Assembly: GCA_022495005.1 (NCBI GenBank)
Contig: JAGYXB010000665.1
Location: 2,108,001 to 2,172,000, forward strand
DNA: 64,000 nt
Direction of reading: 5' to 3'
Origin: Rhyacophila brunnea
Lineage: Eukaryota > Arthropoda > Insecta > Trichoptera > Rhyacophilidae
The number at the start of each line of letters is the position of its first letter. The stretch's first letter is position 1. Positions 1-11,344 of the stretch are shown here, piece by piece. Under the pieces are notes generated by a model. That model saw only the letters and a program-made list of their open reading frames with translations. It was not told the DNA's origin and searched no databases. The position numbers were made by a program, and so were the translations under genes.

Positions 1-173
1 AATATTGACAAAATTATTTTTGAAATAAAAGTTTCTCATATTGTGTCAACGAAAATAGGAGAATGTAAAAACCATGATAGGCCCTTGTTGTACTTAATTT
101 ATTGAGTATTTATTATCAGTTAGGTTTTCGTTACTGATTGGTAACTTTACTATTATAGTAGTATAAAACTTAC

Positions 174-2710
174 CATAAATGACATGTGTTCCTGGACGGT
201 CAATGTATCAAATGTCAGGTCTTGTTGAGGAACAAATCCTGAAATTCCTGTCATGAAGCGTTGTGATACTTGTTTGTCATTGAGGGTCAGGGATCCTGTC
301 GTATCGCCCTGAACGCGCATGCTGATGGCCGTCAACAGGGTAGTTTTCCCGGCACCGCTGAATTTTGTCAAAAGTAATTGTTATTAATACAATTCATTTT
401 AAATCCGATGATGCGAACATATTCAAAAAAACTGTAATTACCATTTTGCAAATAAGTTAGATAGAGGCGTCTGTTTTGAAAACCCGATAAGTCTACAATT
501 CAATATACATGGTAAATGACGGTAGGTACGTTAGTATCAGTTTTTCATTTTAAAACTAGAACAATATACTTACTGATTTTTATTTTCTAATAAATCATTT
601 ATTGCAATATACATATAAAAGCAACAGTAAAATTGTCTATAAGAAAGAAAAGGACAATGAAAAAATATACAAAAGAAAGAGAGCGAGTAAAATGTATGCC
701 ATTAAATCAGTAAATTTCACACAACAACTTAGAAATTAACATTTATTATAAAGTGGGTAGTCCAAAAGGCCATATTTGTCGTTTGCCTAGGCCTAGGGAA
801 AGGAGATAATAGTTTAAAATCTAGATTTTAAACTATTATCTCCTTTCCCTTTGAACAAAATTAAACATGTCGGCATATATTTGTAACATTTTAATTAATC
901 GATTTCTGTAAATCATTAAGTTTTTTTTCACATGCTTTTGGCAGATTTTGAAACTAATAGAATATAGATCTCTATAGAATACAGACACATAGGTATGAAT
1001 TTTATTGTTAACATAATTTAACCAATCGTAGACAACAATGTCAAAACATATACCTATTATGAAAAGTGCATTTTATTATTAGCTACGAATCTTGGTTTGT
1101 TCTACAATATTATAATCGTCAAGTAAACAAACTACGTAGATGCACGAGCTAGAACATATTATTTAGGTACAATGAATGTTTATTTTTTATTAAATATTTA
1201 TTTCATACGTGAAAAATATTTCAAAAGTCCAGCAAATGGATTGTAGATACAACTTTAAAAAAAATAGCACAATGATTTCATATGAAAATTAATGAACCGT
1301 ATTGTTGAGTATAGTATCCTCCACAAAACTTTGCAATTGTACACAGTGACAATATTTGTGTGTAATACGCACTGCGTATTAGTGTATCTAATAGAGGCTA
1401 ATTTCATCAAATAATTTTAAAAAAATCTATTCCAAATTGCAAGGTTACGTGGAGGGTGGTCTACCTATTGTGTGGATAGGAGAGCAATAAAATAATGTAA
1501 TCAATAAAACACAAGAATACGCCAGAAACTATTGCGTATGATCAAAATAATTGAACAGTTTAAAATGTCAAGATCATATTTGAAATCTACACACGATTTT
1601 CAAAGAGAAAAATGGATTTCGGATTTGTCGGCCCTTACCGGTATTTTTCCGGGTAGGCAACCTACAAGACCAATATGCCATGCCTCTACTACAGACAGAA
1701 CACTAGGTATAATTAAGTAGTTATTTTATTTTGTAGGTTTATTAAAGCATGAATTATTTACCTGGGTCCCATAATTGCCATCAAAGAACCGGATTTAACT
1801 TCGCCGCTAACTGAAAAATAATCGTCCATTAAATTTACATTTTTTTTTAAATTTATTATTTAGGGAATATGTGTCGCGTTTTCATAATTCCTACGTACAC
1901 GTAGAAAGAAAATAAAGAACATTTTGAAACAATTTTTGACTGTCGCTGATATATTTTCTATCATATTATAATATGTAGTCAGACTTTCCTAATGAGATCA
2001 AATAGCGTGGATTTGTTTTCAATAACAGACCATGCAAAGATATTTTTTATCAAATCCTTTCCTTTGTAAAGATATAGAATCACAAATTAAATATCTATTT
2101 TTCGTAGAATCAAATTATATCAAACTCGGCAAGGAGCTGACCTCAATAATAAATTCTGCATATCCGATTTTCACTTAGTCAGTTATCATTAATGCAAACG
2201 CCAGATAATAGCTGACTCGATTATTTCAATAAAAAAATATTATTTTGATTGTATAAATTGCACTCACTTGTCACTCGGATATATCGCAGTTTCTATATTA
2301 CTTCGCATAACATCTCATTTTACCGAGATTCGGACCTCGGAACATTATCATAAGTATTGTAACTTAACTACTGTAACATGCTATTGTACCAACTGTTTAC
2401 GCTGCCAATAAAATTGGCTCCTGCATCCATATTCATCATCATCCTCAACACCATGACCTACGGCACTTCGACGACTCCCCCAGTGGTAATTCACATCGAA
2501 CCCCATCCACACCTTTATAAAAAATACTTTTAATTATTTGTGGGCTAACTAACCATTATTAATTATTTGAACTTCTTGATATTTCGGCCGTTTCCAGAAA
2601 GACGGTGAGATATTTTTTGTCCTTCTAACACAAAGGTTTTTCCACGAGAGAGTGAATCCTTGACTTCGACTTTCGCCGTTATTAATTTTGTGAAGTTCTT
2701 TGGTCGCCAT
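174..2710 (-). CDS. ABCG-family half-transporter, 5' part (three exons, continues off the left edge)
   Basis: Coding exons read on the minus strand: 2710-2554 (ATG at 2710-2708), 1810-1762 and 357-174. All junctions are AG/GT: donors GTTAGT after 2554, GTAAAT after 1762 and GTAAGT after 174; acceptors CAG before 1810 and 357. Joined, they give exactly 130 codons in one frame. Seen: an N-terminal SWKNLCVR stretch, VSGEVKSGSLMAIMGPSGAG across exons 2 and 3, the Walker A motif GPSGAGKTTLL split by the second intron, the Q-loop FVPQQD, and a TVQEHMSFM block as in ABCG (White/Scarlet-type) ATPase domains. The signature motif, Walker B and membrane half would lie left of position 1. Family role: membrane export of lipids, pigments or xenobiotics by a dimer of half-transporters; the substrate cannot be told here. 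The family call is firm; the exact orthologue is not. Confidence 0.9.
358..1761 (-). other. ABCG intron 2
   Basis: A 1.4-kb AT-rich intron between the exon ending GGACCCAG and the exon starting CGGTGCC. It contains a perfect palindrome (795-850) and no other coding signal. A 62-codon plus-strand open frame at 1532-1720 shows no family resemblance. The neighbouring intron 1 (1811-2553) holds nothing recognisable. Confidence 0.7.
795..850. repeat. 56-bp perfect palindrome
   Basis: Each strand reads the same from 795 to 850, centred on CTAG at 821-824 with no spacer. The arm begins AGGGAAAGGAGATAATAG. A palindrome with no loop is unusual and tends to be unstable. It lies inside the ABCG intron. 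It may be a footprint of a foldback or excised element, or an assembly hairpin artefact. Confidence 0.85.
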
Positions 2711-4065
2711 CTGCAATGGAAATATCAATTCGGGATGACATGGTTAATTTATAACATAATCAGAGACATCTCTAGGTAACGGCGAGTTTTGAGGACAATA
2801 CCACCCCATTTCCATGTTCAATCATAAATAATACGCAAAATCATTACAAATACTGTATTTCATCATTTTTTCCGCCAATTTTAAATAATTTTAACGATAG
2901 TCGATTTTCTCCTGTTATGTTTAATTAGCTGGGTAGCATTAAATTTAGTGAAAAGGAATTCACTTGGGGCGCACTTAAAATGTATCCAGTTTTCTAATAA
3001 AAATAAAAAGTCTTCTACATTTTTTCAAGAGAGTCGTTAGCACCTCCTTCCATTTCTCCTCAACAATTAGTTTTTACACCAAAAAGAAAAACCGTTCAGA
3101 ATACCGTGTCTGGAAACTTGTACGTATGCAGATCGCCGTATTACACTTCCCCGTAAAATGCTGTATCGGACATATATGGCCGTATATTAAAGACAGTCCA
3201 ACCTCTTTGGGTCGTATAGTACCTACTGACATAAAATTCATGTCTAAATAAATACGATTCTTGTCGGTTTACACTTTACAGGAAGCCAGCAGCAAACAAA
3301 TTTTGAAAATAGCCGATATATTGGATTATTTGTTAGATCAGGTTAGGTTAGGTTAGGTTACGTTAGGTTTTCATTCTTGGATTCATGAATTTTGCCAAAA
3401 TCAGCTATGAAAATTGAATTTATGTTCATATTGAATCTAATAAAGTTGGAGACCGTATAGTATACGGTCATATCTTTCCGATAAAAAGCTCACGGCGAAA
3501 TGTGCCACGGTGAAACGTTTTACGTACAATTTACATGTAACTTCAGAATGCAGGTCGACAACTCTTCTTTAGATTTTCTTACAAAAAATACACTCTGCTA
3601 CTCGGGAAAAAGTTCATTTCCTGTTTGCTTTCTCTACTTCCGATGCCGGATGTTTTCTCAGGTTCGGCAAAAATAAATTACGATTTTCAATATTTTTTGA
3701 AGTTCACTCAATTGTGGCGTATCATTAGCTGACCGGGACCGCGGTTTGAACACTCCTGCTCTAATCTGTAACTCTTAAAACTATTATTGAAACATACCGA
3801 ATGAAATTTCATTATCATAATAAAGCAAATAACAATGATATTTAAATAATACAGTATCATTTTATTTGTAAAGTTCAACGTACAAAACCATAGAGCTTAA
3901 AATCATACATTTTAAATAGGTACGAGTATAAGATACTTTCATGATATATTTATTATGTTTTATCTTTTGAATTAAAAACAAAACATTACCAGTATTTGTT
4001 TAAAATAAATACATAATAAATAATATATCAAAAAAGACACCGTGAATAAATTATTATGTATTACT
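2711..4065. other. Upstream of ABCG; no gene seen
   Basis: AT-rich sequence with no coding exon recognised. It presumably includes the ABCG 5' UTR and promoter (minus-strand gene), but no clear core promoter was identified. A telomere-like repeat lies at 3301-3420. Confidence 0.4.
3301..3420. repeat. Decayed foldback with TTAGG-type repeats
   Basis: TTTTGAAAATAGCCGATA at 3301 followed by GGATTATTTGTTAG and then about five AGGTT units (3340-3369) matches the left arm and core of the intact foldback at 24816-25014. The right arm survives only as weak similarity (about 3390-3412). This is an older, degraded copy of the same element. Confidence 0.65.
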
Positions 4066-4335
4066 AGCTGAAGAACCCGGCTTCGCACAGGGTCGCTTCG
4101 TGGTTATATTTATCTTAGATATTTAAAAAATAATAAGAGGTAATTATTTTTTTAATACTAAAATATCTGTGTAATACAATATGGCAATATGAAAATAATT
4201 CTAATAGTAGTAGAAGGTCAAACAAAAGAACACTAAATTAAAATCGAATCCAAAATATGCAAACGTTATTAATGTTATTAATATGCAGTAAAAAACCAAA
4301 ATTGGATGGAACAAACAAACAACAAACTTTGTATT
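4066..4335. repeat. Non-LTR/SINE-like tail sequence preceding the minisatellite
   Basis: The stretch AGAACCCGGCTTCGCACAGG (4071-4090) is a motif often seen at the ends of insect RTE-like non-LTR elements and SINEs. The remainder is AT-rich. The call rests on motif memory only. Confidence 0.35.
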
Positions 4336-4339
4336 TTAT

Positions 4340-5425
4340 ATAATACTAATTTAGAAACCTTTGCAGGTGTGCGCACAACTTCTGACAAAAGTTTCATCGC
4401 AATCGGATGAATGGTATAAGAACGCATACGAATAGAAGAAGATGATAATTTTCTAATTCAGAAATCTTCGTGGACATGCGCACGACAACTCACCAAAGTT
4501 TCATTGTAAACGGATGAACGGTATAGGAACGCATACGAATAGAAGAAGATGGTTGTACTAATTCAGAAACCTTTGCGGGTGTGCGCACAACAACTTGTCA
4601 AAATTTCATCGCAATCAGATGAATGGTATAAGAACGCATACGAATAGAAGAAGATGGAATATATGAAAAAGAAGAAGACATGGTTGTATCAATTCAGAAA
4701 CCTTTGCGAGCGTGAGCATAATACTTAATCAAAATTTCATTGCATTCGGATGAATGGTATAGGAACGCATACGAATAGAAGAAGAAGAAGACGGTTGTAC
4801 TAATTCAGAAACCTTCGCGGGCGTGCGCACAAGAACTGGTCAAAATGTCATCGCAATCGGATGCATAGTATAAGAACGCATACGAATAGAAGAAGAAGGT
4901 GGTTGTACTAATTCAGAAACCTTCGCGGGTGTTGGCACAATTACTGATGAAAGTTTTATTGCAATCGGATGAATGGAATAGGAACGCATACGAATAGAAG
5001 AATATAGAATAGAAGAAGAAGAAGAAGATGGTTGTACTAATTCAGAAACCTTTGCGGGTGTTACCACAACAACTGACGAAGGTTTCATTGCAATCGGATG
5101 AATGGTATAGGGACCATACGAATAAAAGAAGATAGAATGAAGAAGAAGAAGAAGATGGTTGTACTAATTCAGAAACTGTTACGGGTGTTACCACAACAAC
5201 TGATGAAAGTTTCATCGCAATCGGATGAATGGTATAGGAACCATACGAATAAAAGAAAATAGAATGAAGAAGAAGAAGAAGCTGATGATTTTTATAATTC
5301 AGAAACCTTCATGGGTGTGCATACAACCTCTTACCAAAATTTCATCGCAATCGGATGAATGTTATAGGAACGCATAAAGGACAGACAGACAGACAGACAT
5401 ACAGACAGACAGACATTCATTTTTA
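4340..5425. repeat. Nine-unit minisatellite, period about 105-130 bp, with CAGA tract
   Basis: A unit beginning near TTCAGAAACCTTTGCGGGTG and containing CATCGCAATCGGATGAATGG, GGAACGCATACGAATAG and GAAGAAGA runs is repeated nine times, starting near 4351, 4459, 4563, 4692, 4805, 4912, 5041, 5168 and 5298. Unit length varies through expansion of the GAAGAA tract. The array ends in a (CAGA)n run at 5376-5415. A minus-strand open frame at 4840-5088 is a by-product of this periodicity. The unit looks like an amplified 3' segment of a non-LTR or SINE element. Confidence 0.85.
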
Positions 5426-5434
5426 TATATTAGT

Positions 5435-5585
5435 ATAGCCTATACTCTTTGCGCAAGTGCAAGCAATAAGTTGAGAAAGTTTTATCGCAATCGGAAGAAC
5501 GGTGTGGCAGCGCATTGAATACGAACAAACAAACAAACAAACAAACAAGCAAACAAACAAATATTAATTTTTATATATTAGATAA
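5435..5585. repeat. Diverged tenth unit with (ACAA)n tail
   Basis: ATCGCAATCGGAAGAACGGT resembles the array unit and runs into a long ACAA repeat (5524-5560) and then TTTTATATATTAGATAA. This is the tail organisation of the same non-LTR-like element in an independent or older insertion. Confidence 0.6.
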
Positions 5586-5589
5586 TTAT

Positions 5590-6335
5590 TATAACTTACA
5601 ATGCAATATCTTTTGAAGACCACCAGAAGAGTTATCCAAATAACATGTGTTCATAATACAAGATATATATTATTTATAATATAATAATCAAATCGATATT
5701 ACAAGTGGCATGCTGGTTTTCAAAATTAAATTTTGGTTCTAACAAAAATATATATCGACTTAAAACAAACTAACTAAAATTTCCATTATAATTATGTTTA
5801 ATACAATGTGTTGTGCCGTGACCAACTTTTAAGTATGCACTATAAAATAATATTATCATTTTAATAAAAGAAAAATACAATATTAAAATAAATACCTTTC
5901 ATCCAAGAAGAATTCTTATGTCAGTCCTTAAAAAGCGTGCCGTTATATATTCACAATAGGTTAGAAAATGTATCAAATACCTAAACTAATTTTAATCACA
6001 GTTGACATTATTTCCCCATAGTAAATATTTAAAGGAATACGTTAATCAAACACCTCATGTCGTGTTTTGAAACATTTTTAAAGAATTAGATGAGTTGGTA
6101 GTTTCACATTGAATCCGGTTTCCGTACTGAAGTTTACCATACTTACTGACATTTGATATTAGCGCTGGTGGGGAAAGGCAGACCTGCATTTAGGATTTGA
6201 TCAAATAACGCCCATTTTTTTTCTTGAATTGAAACTACATTGATAAACATTTAACATCCTAGTGCAACCATCATGATAACATAACACATATTATATTATA
6301 ACTACAAGAAACGGAGATCATGATAATACTGCTAA
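5590..6335. other. AT-rich stretch, nothing recognised
   Basis: No open frame, repeat copy or conserved motif was identified on either strand. Confidence 0.4.
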
Positions 6336-6780
6336 AAATAATTACAAGACAAAAAGAACTTTTTATATACAACGTTTTTAAATTTTCTGTTGAATCATAT
6401 AAACTTGACTTGACAAGCTTAAACGATCAAAAAAAATTGTACTTGATAGAAATACTGAATAATGAAACGTCATTCCATATTGATTTCCATAGTAACGCAC
6501 GTATATATTATTTAATAATTTAGTACCCCCTAACAACCAATAATGAAATCGAAATAACTTTTCATACAAAACACAATTAACTAAAAATGAATTCAATTCT
6601 ACTTAAAGATGGCTTAAAGTATTAAAAAATGCACTGGCATCGTGTTCTGATATATTCTAAAAGTATAAAATGTCTAGCTAGTCGGGAAGTTAGTTAAAAA
6701 TCGATTGCAAGATTTGTGCCGGACAAACAACCACCGGAAAAATAAGAATACGACCTAAGAAAAACGTTGTAATAACTAAT
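6336..6780 (+). repeat. Dispersed repeat family D, copy 1
   Basis: This about 440-bp block reappears in reverse orientation at 58140-58605. Shared stretches include TCGATTGCAAGATTTGTGCC, GCACTGGCATCGTGTTCTGA, the GTCGGGAAGTTAGTTAA segment, and ACAACGTTTTTAAATTTTCT. No terminal repeats or coding capacity were recognised; short open frames on both strands are chance. Confidence 0.75.
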
Positions 6781-8270
6781 AGTCAAAGACAGTGTATAAC
6801 GTTTTTCATTTAATAATTAGTCAAATTGGTCTACGGTATTGCGATCATACTAAATCTCGATACGATATGAATAAAAAAGATATTAAGTTATACGTACACA
6901 ACATTAAAAAAATCAATATTTTTAATTAAATAAAAAATACATTAAAACCATGATTTTCATGGTCTTTGTAAAAAAATCAATTAAATACGATGTACTTACT
7001 TACTTATAAGAATCGGCTGTTCAACGAGCGCACATTTTACAACGGTTTATTTTTGATTTAAAAAATATATTTATTTTTCTTTTCAATGTTTTTAGATCCG
7101 CATCAAATGAAAACTCTTTAAAATGTAAATTATTAAAAAATTCTATTAAATATTGCGTTATTTTTATTCTGTCTCTACTGTCTTTAGATATCGTTAATAA
7201 AAATACGCTCTCCTTTAAATTATTAAATTAGTTTTAGTGAGTTTTGAAATTCAAGAATAAACCTCCCCAACCCCGCCATATACATCATCTACGGTCATCG
7301 GGATAATCATTAGTCGAAAGTTTTTTTAGAATGGCGAACCTGCTATAAAATAAGTGGATATTAAGCTTGTAGAATATAATGTCATATTTTAAGGTTTTGG
7401 ATTATTCAATTTTCTACTGATATATCTCGTGTGAATAATATTAAATATAATACATTTATGTATTTTATAATATTCTAGGTAAGTAGGTAGGTATAATATT
7501 TAAGATAATATTAAACCGATGAACTTTATAACAAAACTTGCAGGCGCAGCGGTACGTCTCTGTATTAATTGTATGCAGTAAAATAATATCTATCTTCACT
7601 GCAGTAGATAAATAAGGTTAACATTGTACAACATGTACATTGCACAGTCATATATTATATAATTATTACAGCTTACAGCTATACTATATTACAATTTATT
7701 TATACTATATCTATATATTTAAGGATAATGATTTTCCATTTTCATTTCATTTTCAAAATATTCAAGTTTATCATAAATTCTGTGGTTGTGGGGTAAAAGT
7801 TCTTAATTCGTCTTTTTTACGAAATTAAAATTTTAATGCCAACGTGTATAAAGAATTGTGCCATTTGTTATATATCATACATTTTCAATGTTATCACATG
7901 TAAGCAAAATAAATAGATAATTTGCAGAAATATCTTAAGTTGAGAAAATCTCTTTTTAACTCTAAGTAAAATTATTTATTCAAAACTTTGAATATAACAC
8001 AATATCAAAAACTTTATTTTATATAAATAAAGTAAAATTAAAAAAAAAATAGACACCAATTAACTTTCAAGCATTTTGGAAACTGTGATTAGTTTCAAAA
8101 TCGATTGTCTCAGCTGCAACTAAACTTTTACGCTAAATCCACAGAATTTATAAAATAAATATTTTTATAACGTCAAGTTATTACGATATTTACGATTGAT
8201 ACTTTTACAATAATTATGTTAGGCGAGTCGTGACTTTGACCATTGTAACATTATACTATTATACATAGGT
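6781..8270. other. AT-rich intergenic DNA
   Basis: No gene seen. The region contains AATAT-rich low-complexity sequence; the short plus-strand frame at 7640-7828 is built of TAT/TTA-rich codons and is not supported. Confidence 0.4.
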
Positions 8271-8274
8271 AAGA

Positions 8275-8519
8275 CGCCCTCGGTGGCAGCGCGGCTTAAG
8301 CGTTGGACTATCACGCCGTAGGTCCCAGGTTCGAATCCTGGGTCTGGCAAGTACACATATTGTTTTTCAATTTGTGTGTGAGTCCAGGGTATGCACCTAA
8401 TAGGTTGAGCAAGTGGCTGACATCCATTTCTCGTAAAAAACAAAATCTGTTAATACAAACCTCTACTCTGTGGAGGCCGATATGATCCTATTAGGATCAG
8501 ACATGGTCGAAAAAAAGGT
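8275..8519 (+). mobile_element. tRNA-derived SINE, family A, copy 1
   Basis: The head has a polymerase III A-box-like segment (GGTGGCAGCGCGGCTTAAGC) and a canonical B box GGTTCGAATCC at 8328-8338. A family-specific tail follows, containing AAGTGGCTGAC, the CTCTGTGGAGG region and ATTAGGATCAGACATGGTCG. It is not a functional tRNA because the 5' and 3' acceptor arms do not pair. The tail is shared with 19371-19575. Confidence 0.85.
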
Positions 8520-8540
8520 ATATTATATGGGTACAGCGTC

Positions 8541-8733
8541 AGCTTATAATGTCGTGGGTCTCCGGTTATGACCCCGAGTCTGGAAAATTCACATGTTATT
8601 TTTCAACATGTATTTGGACCCGGAGTATGGACCTAATAAGAGTGGCTAACATTCATTTCTCCTAAAAAAATCTGTTAAATCAACCTCCATTCTGTGGAAA
8701 CCCATATTATGATCTTTTTAGGATCGAACATAG
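8541..8733 (+). mobile_element. tRNA-derived SINE, family A, degraded copy 2
   Basis: Directly downstream of the first copy and in the same orientation. The head is eroded (the B box has lost TTCGAA), but the tail is recognisable: AACATTCATTTCTCCTAAA, CCTCCATTCTGTGGAAACCC, TTAGGATCGAACATAG. An older copy. Confidence 0.7.

Positions 8734-8736
<3 letters not shown>

Positions 8737-8765
<29 letters not shown>
8737..8765. repeat. (TA)n microsatellite
   Basis: An uninterrupted TA dinucleotide run immediately after the SINE tail; it probably grew from the SINE 3' end. Confidence 0.9.
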
Positions 8766-8767
<2 letters not shown>

Positions 8768-9020
8768 AGCGAACCTTGAACTATGGCGAGTTTTTTTAAT
8801 GGTTTTCGGTAGAATTAGTATTTTATAGTGTTATATTGTGATATTTATTTATTTAATCACTGGATGGACATACCCATACAAGGTTTACGAAACAATATTT
8901 AAATTCTTGTTCTGTAAATTAGGAACTTACAATACTTAAATAACAGAAAACCTAACCAATCCCATCTTCATTTTTTACCACTGCCAATGAAAATGTTTTG
9001 TGTATGTAAAAATGGGTGCC

Positions 9021-9100
9021 CGGACAAAACAAAACAAGACAAAACAGAACATGACAAAACAGAACAAGAAAAAACTGAACACGACAAAACAGAACAGCCA
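9021..9100. repeat. GACAAAACAGAAC minisatellite
   Basis: Short imperfect repeats of GACAAAACAGAAC with an apparent 10/20-bp period. The complementary motif (TCTGTTTTGTCA) recurs at about 11940-11975, on the far side of the Helitron. Confidence 0.75.
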
Positions 9101-9166
9101 GGGGAAAAATGAAACATTCATTTTTGTGGAATCTATTTATTAATTAAATTTTAAACGAAATACATA

Positions 9167-11035
9167 TCTCTATATATATAAAAATCTCGTGTCACGATGT
9201 TTGTGGTCGAACTCCTCCGAAATGGCTCGACCGATTTTTGTGAATTTCTTTATGTATATTTGTTAGGTATGAGAATAGGTTAACAAGTATATTTCATACC
9301 GCTAGATGATTAGGGTATCTCTATCCAGAAAATTTTGTCTTTTATTTTTTTGACAATTTTTTTTTTGTATTTTTTTTATTATTTGGCATAAAAAATACCT
9401 ATAACCCAAATTTTCACTCTCCTACCCTTACCCTCCCATTTTTTAATCGCGATTTTATTATTTTTGTATGAACAAATTTAACCGTCGTTCGTATTTCAAA
9501 CAGAACGAAATTATTTATGTTGTTGAATGACAGATGGCGCTACGTCCGAGAAGAATTCAAGAGAAGCGTCGCGTCATTTTGACATTTCATTCGGCATATC
9601 ACAATGCAGTGCGTGCAAAATTTTGTACGATTTATTTTATTTATCTATTTTTATGTGCGTGTATTACAGTGCACAATGCCAGCAAGACGCAAGGGGGGCC
9701 ATTTGGGCCGTTGAACGAATAAAGCAACAAAAATGCGAAATAGTAGAGCAGAAAGAACAGACGAACAAATCCAACAAGATAACAAAAACGTGCGTGTAAG
9801 CATGTCGCAATTGCATGCATCTCAATCACAAGAGGCACGAGCTGAACGAAATCAACAACGACAATTGGAACGGAGCCAAGCGCGCCGGTTCGTAGTTAAC
9901 ACACGCAGAGCAAATGACCGACAACGCCAACAAGTACATCGAACATTTACATCCGCTTCGTTCCTTCGTCTCGCATTCGAGTACGAGCCAGATATTGAAT
10001 ATTCCGCTCATCCGAAAGTGCTGATTGGTGCTATGGACAAAGAATGTCCCATTGTCATGCGCTCAAATTCAAACATGAGTCAGCCGGGATGTGTTGCGCA
10101 TCAGGAAAAGTGCAACTACCAGAAATTGAGATACCACCAGAACCATTGAACGGCTTGCTCATCGGCACGGTTCCAGATTCAAACCTGTTCCTGAAGTCCA
10201 TTCGCACATTCAATTCATGCTTCCAAATGACTTCGTTCGGAGCAACAGAAATAGTTCACAATACTGCGGCAAATGGTCAACAATTCCATTCTACGTTCAA
10301 AATCAAAGGCCAAGTATACCACAAAGTAGGCTCATTGCTGCCAATGCCAAACGAACCACATAATTTTTTACAAATCTACTTCATGGGCGGTGAGGACATC
10401 AATCATGTGGATGCACGTTGCGGCTACAATAGCCTCAATTCGCCTAATGCCAGGCGCATCGTCGGCGAACTGGACGCCCTGTTGAATGAGCACAATGAAT
10501 TATTGAAATTCTTCAAAGCACACATGCACGAATTGCAAAGTGACAATCACGCTATTGTCATCAATCCTGATAAAACACCAGCTGGAGAGCACGTACGTCG
10601 ATTCAATGCGACTGTTGTTGACGACATTGCTGGAATCATGGTTGGCGACCGCACATCGACGCGAGAAATCGTGATTCGAAGAAGAAACAATAATCTGGAG
10701 TTCATCGCTGACACACACCGTTCATACGACGCTCTCCAATATCCGCTAATTTTCTGGAAGGGACAAGACGGATATTGCATACACATTAAACAACGAGATC
10801 CTGTCACAGGTAATTCATTCATTATGAACATCATTACTCATTTTAAATTGAGAAAATGAATGGTTGATGTTTTTTTCTTTTTATCGGCGGTCATCGTCTA
10901 CAGCGCTCTATTCCTTTTTCTGTCATAGATCCCATCCCCACACACTTACGATACATTCGTTATTTTTTATTTAACCACCAAAATATTCACTAGAAATAAT
11001 TTATATGGCAGAACAACGTTTGCCGGGTCAGCTAG
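9167..11035 (+). mobile_element. Helitron, internally deleted, with both termini
   Basis: The 5' end begins TCTCTATATATATAAAAATC and continues with CGTGTCACGATGTTTGTGG, typical of insect Helitrons. The 3' end is TTGCCGGGTCAGCTAG, finishing in CTAG at 11032-11035 after a short hairpin (GGCA at 11007-11010 pairing with TGCC at 11021-11024). Flanking bases are A (9166) and T (11036), the expected A/T insertion site. The interior encodes only the N-terminal part of the Rep/helicase protein; the catalytic HUH and helicase domains are absent, so the copy is non-autonomous. Confidence 0.88.
9676..10859 (+). pseudogene. Helitron Rep/helicase N-terminal region, broken
   Basis: A likely original start at 9676 (MPARRKGG...) meets a stop after twelve codons, and the frame continues as the arginine/glutamine-rich ORF 9733-10149. 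Near 10040 the homology shifts to the frame of ORF 10044-10859 (MSHCHALKFK, CCASGKVQLPE, FQMTSFGATE, YDALQYPLIFWKGQDG), which matches the Helitron-like N domain. A one-base deletion at 10035-10045 would explain the shift. The protein then stops at 10859 without the HUH endonuclease and helicase parts. It is not expected to be functional. Confidence 0.85.
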
Positions 11036-11344
11036 TACTTATATATAAATATTTAATATTTAAAAAAAAAGTCAATTTTTAAGTGGAATCATCAAGGTAT
11101 AATATATACTTTCCTTTTTTTTACAATACTGTTATTTTGAAAATAATGCATTTTTTATATATAGAGTATATAAAATTGTATAATATAATCACTGCATGTT
11201 GGCCATTTGGCGTAAATACCTCAATTTATCTGTTTGATTTTTATAATCATACACAACTATTGCCACCCGATTACTAAGTGTCTCATACTTTTTCTTTATA
11301 ACTTCAAGGCGACCTGTATGAGCACTAGCTAATAACAATCGGGG

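Noticed and set aside
1532..1720. 62-codon plus-strand ORF in the ABCG intron
   Set aside because: No family motif, opposite strand to the host gene, short.
4840..5088. Minus-strand ORF rich in serine and proline
   Set aside because: A by-product of the minisatellite; it repeats with the unit.
8328..8338. tRNA gene
   Set aside because: A and B boxes are present but the acceptor arms do not pair and a SINE body follows; likewise at 19422 and in the 60523 SINE.
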